Origin: Pegea sp. RAD2-039
Lineage: Eukaryota; Chordata; Thaliacea; Salpida; Salpidae
Assembly (NCBI GenBank): GCA_034620365.1
Contig: JAQGEQ010000161.1
Span: 744,001-808,000 of the forward strand
Reading direction: 5' to 3'
Length of the DNA stretch: 64,000 bases
In this document: positions 61,802-64,000 of the stretch, one piece after another
Layout: each line of letters begins with the position of its first letter
Numbering within the stretch: the first letter of the stretch is position 1
Made by a program: the position numbers and the translations under genes
Notes under the pieces: model-generated
Told to the model about the DNA's origin: nothing
Databases searched by the model: none
What the model saw: only the letters and a program-made list of their open reading frames with translations

Positions 61802-63640
61802 TTACAAACAATTCCAATAAACCTTTTTTTTGCCATTTTTTTCCAAGTATTGATTGGCTTTCGAGAAATGCTCACATCCAAAGAATCCGTTGTGTGCAGA
61901 CAAGGGTGAAGGATGCGCACACTTCAACACTAGATGGCGTTTCTGCTCCAAGTTGAATTATAAGAAAAAAATAACAAATTGATTAAGATCAAACTCACTT
62001 TATCAATGTTAGAACCCTTTTTCTGGGCGTATAAACCCCACAGCATGAAAACAACCCCTTCTAAATTCTTACTTATCCATGAAATTATAGAATCTGTAAA
62101 TTTCTCCCAGCCTTTGTTTTTATGCGAATTGGCATTTGAAGCCTGAACAGTGAGAACTGCGTTGAGTAGAAGGACACCTGCAATAAACCAATCAAACATT
62201 TAATCTCGAAATTTGATTGTATAAAAGTGCCAAATGTAGATGGGATAGTGAAGAGCAAGCATTCATTTGAGATTCAAACACTTAAGGTTAGTTTTTATTA
62301 CAATATTACGTTGCAAGTATGTTCTTATCAGCTTGGTTTTGTTAACCAAGGAGTTTTTACGAGTGAAAGTGTTGAATCAACTCAGCTGACTAATAAATGA
62401 GTTTTTGTAAATGATTCGAACTTGCTTTGTTTACAACTAAGCTGCGAATCAAAGGTTTTATCATACAGCTAAACAAGTAATAGCAACATCTAACAACCAT
62501 TTGGTTGATAAATCTAATTTGCAAAGCTAATTTAACTAAGATTAAATCTTAGGCCTAATAACTAAGCATTATGAGGTAAACTCAAAACCGATTGAAAGTT
62601 TAGAGTAGAAAATTGAAGAAAAAATTCAAATAATCTTCATTTTGAACCTTGTTTTGCCCACTCTGTAAGTTCACCATGAGCTGGCTTCACAAAATCTTCT
62701 ATTTCATCTTTTAACTGTTTGTAAATATTCTTCAAGCTGGGTGGAGCAGAAACTCCTTTCTACAAAAATGAATTAATGCTGAAAAGCTAGAAAAAATCAA
62801 AAATCATATTTTTGTTTCAGATGTATTTTGATTAAATAATCAATTTATGAATTTCTAAATGAACCTGGACACTGAAACATAACCCATGCGCTTGGTCTGG
62901 ACCATGGTACGGGTCCTGGCCAAGAATTATCACTTTTACATCTTCCAATCGATGGTGTAGGGTCCATGAAAATATATTTTGAACCAATGGATATATTTTT
63001 TTAGTTTTAGCTTCATCAGTCAAAAACTTGTTAAGCTATTTGAGATAAAACAAAAAAGTCTTGAATAAAAGAAGGCTTTTAGCAAAATGAAGAAATATTT
63101 TTTATTTGATTTTTTATGAAAATTCTACTAACTTTTAAAAAATATGGTTTTAGTGTCTCCGGCAAAATAACTTTTTTCCATGAGTTTCCAATCCTGACTT
63201 TTGATGACATAAAAGTTATTTCATAACTTTTTTCTTCTACTTGGGAACTATGACAAAAATAGATTAGTTGTAACATCTATCTTACTACTTCAAGTAAATC
63301 AGTCAATTTAAGTTGAGAATTTTCCATAATTAAGATAATAATTAGGCGAAAATTGAATATATACAAACCAATCTTGAGATTTTGTCTTTTTCAAATCTTT
63401 ATTACCATCTTCTGTTAAGTTTGCTTTTTTATTTGGAATTTTATTATAATTCTCTTTCTATAATGAAAATTTATATAAAATAGTTTTAAAACATTACGGT
63501 TGTTTATATATAGAATTACAATTATAGTTTTTATAATGCATTTTATTAACATTTCTAATAATAAAACTTTTATAATTACTCACTTTAGAACGTTTTTCAG
63601 GTAAATTGAAAAAAGAGCTAATAGTTTTTTGGTTTGACAT
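61802..63640 (-). CDS. UNG: Uracil-DNA glycosylase, nuclear UNG2 type
   Basis: UNG removes uracil from DNA as the first step of base-excision repair. Seven exons in phase (63584-63640, 63369-63457, 63133-63247, 62865-63035, 62648-62759, 61999-62177, 61802-61942) give 287 aa. The N-terminus [11 protein letters not shown] is a clear PCNA-interacting box (Gln4, Ile7, Phe10, Phe11), as in human UNG2, pointing to replication-coupled repair. Catalytic parts: the water-activating loop [18 protein letters not shown] (Asp128), Ser/Pro loop [12 protein letters not shown], uracil-binding [22 protein letters not shown], and the minor-groove loop [14 protein letters not shown] with His251. The end WNCL corresponds to the family DWKEL end. 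No alternative mitochondrial first exon could be supported. UNG is convergent with TMEM64. Confidence 0.96.
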
Positions 63641-64000
63641 CTTATGTACAATTACTTACAAGATACAGTGATAAAAATATCAAAACTACAACTGTTCTAG
63701 TCAAATAAGATCGAAAATAAGTGATTAGCCATATCATATGAAATAAAGTGATGGTTAAAAATTATAGAATTTTTTTTAATTGACAGATTTTCAAGTGATA
63801 TATACAAATGAAATAGTTAAGCAATTAAATCTAAGAAAAAAATATCTTAGTAGCAAACAGAATTTAATTTAATTTGCAATTAAGTTCTATAGTTTAATAT
63901 CTAAACTTTATTCATATAAAATGTTTATTTCATAAAAATTTTCAGATAGAAAATGATGAAAAAAAAAATAAAGTTTAACCAATCTAAAGAACTTGTGTTT
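63641..64000. other. UNG upstream region
   Basis: AT-rich DNA that should hold the UNG promoter. No clear motif and no other gene before the window edge. Confidence 0.4.

Noticed and set aside
63293-63335. ATG frame ([12 protein letters not shown]) that looked like an alternative UNG first exon.
   Set aside because: No AG acceptor precedes it, and its end would be in phase 0 while the next exon needs phase 2.
1-64000. tRNA, rRNA, CRISPR arrays or prokaryotic operons.
   Set aside because: No A/B box pair with cloverleaf potential, no rRNA core sequence and no regularly spaced repeats were seen; the genes are spliced and eukaryotic.

Overview
This is a stretch of AT-rich eukaryotic (metazoan) nuclear DNA. 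Coding regions are broken by GT-AG introns, many only 46-58 nt long. The recognisable genes are animal-type: a Quaking-class STAR protein, the ciliary proteins PIBF1/CEP90 and IFT140, a stefin, a BAR-RhoGAP protein of the RICH/nadrin class, La, ADAL, ZNF341, TMEM64 and UNG. There are no bacterial-style operons, CRISPR arrays or recognisable tRNA/rRNA genes. The species cannot be fixed from sequence alone; gene density (about ten genes in 64 kb), short introns and retained cilium genes suggest a compact, ciliated invertebrate genome.

Layout. 1-5.7 kb: 3'-incomplete QKI-like gene on the minus strand, with two versions of the exon coding the QUA1 dimerisation helix. 5.7-22.5 kb: about 17 kb with no gene I can support, holding one LINE 3' tip, one dispersed repeat and a few GC-richer islands. 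22.5-24.9 kb: intronless PIBF1 (minus). 26.5-27.5 kb: a LINE 3' fragment and the second copy of the dispersed repeat. 28.0-35.3 kb: complete IFT140 (minus, 33 coding exons, about 1,498 aa by my reconstruction). 35.9-37.4 kb: truncated LINE. 38.06-38.55 kb: a four-exon stefin gene (plus). 41.9-45.5 kb: BAR-RhoGAP gene (minus, 16 exons, 646 aa). 46.0-48.4 kb: La and ADAL, both intronless, minus, 236 bp apart. 49.6-52.0 kb: a second, longer LINE copy. 52.4-56.1 kb: ZNF341 (plus, 14 exons, 687 aa). 59.6-60.9 kb: TMEM64 (plus, 4 exons, 349 aa). 61.8-63.6 kb: UNG (minus, 7 exons, 287 aa) with an N-terminal PCNA-binding motif.

The genes do not form one pathway. PIBF1 and IFT140 are neighbouring, same-strand cilium/centrosome genes; La and ADAL are packed tightly enough to ask whether they share a transcript. 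The most distinctive observations are the duplicated QUA1 exon in the QKI-like gene, a LINE family whose four copies all keep a 3'-terminal hairpin with the same bulged C, mosaic divergence between two LINE copies, and the stefin gene split into very small exons. I did not find a clearly new multi-gene system. Exon models were made by eye from splice signals, reading phase and family similarity; no alignment or transcript data were used.
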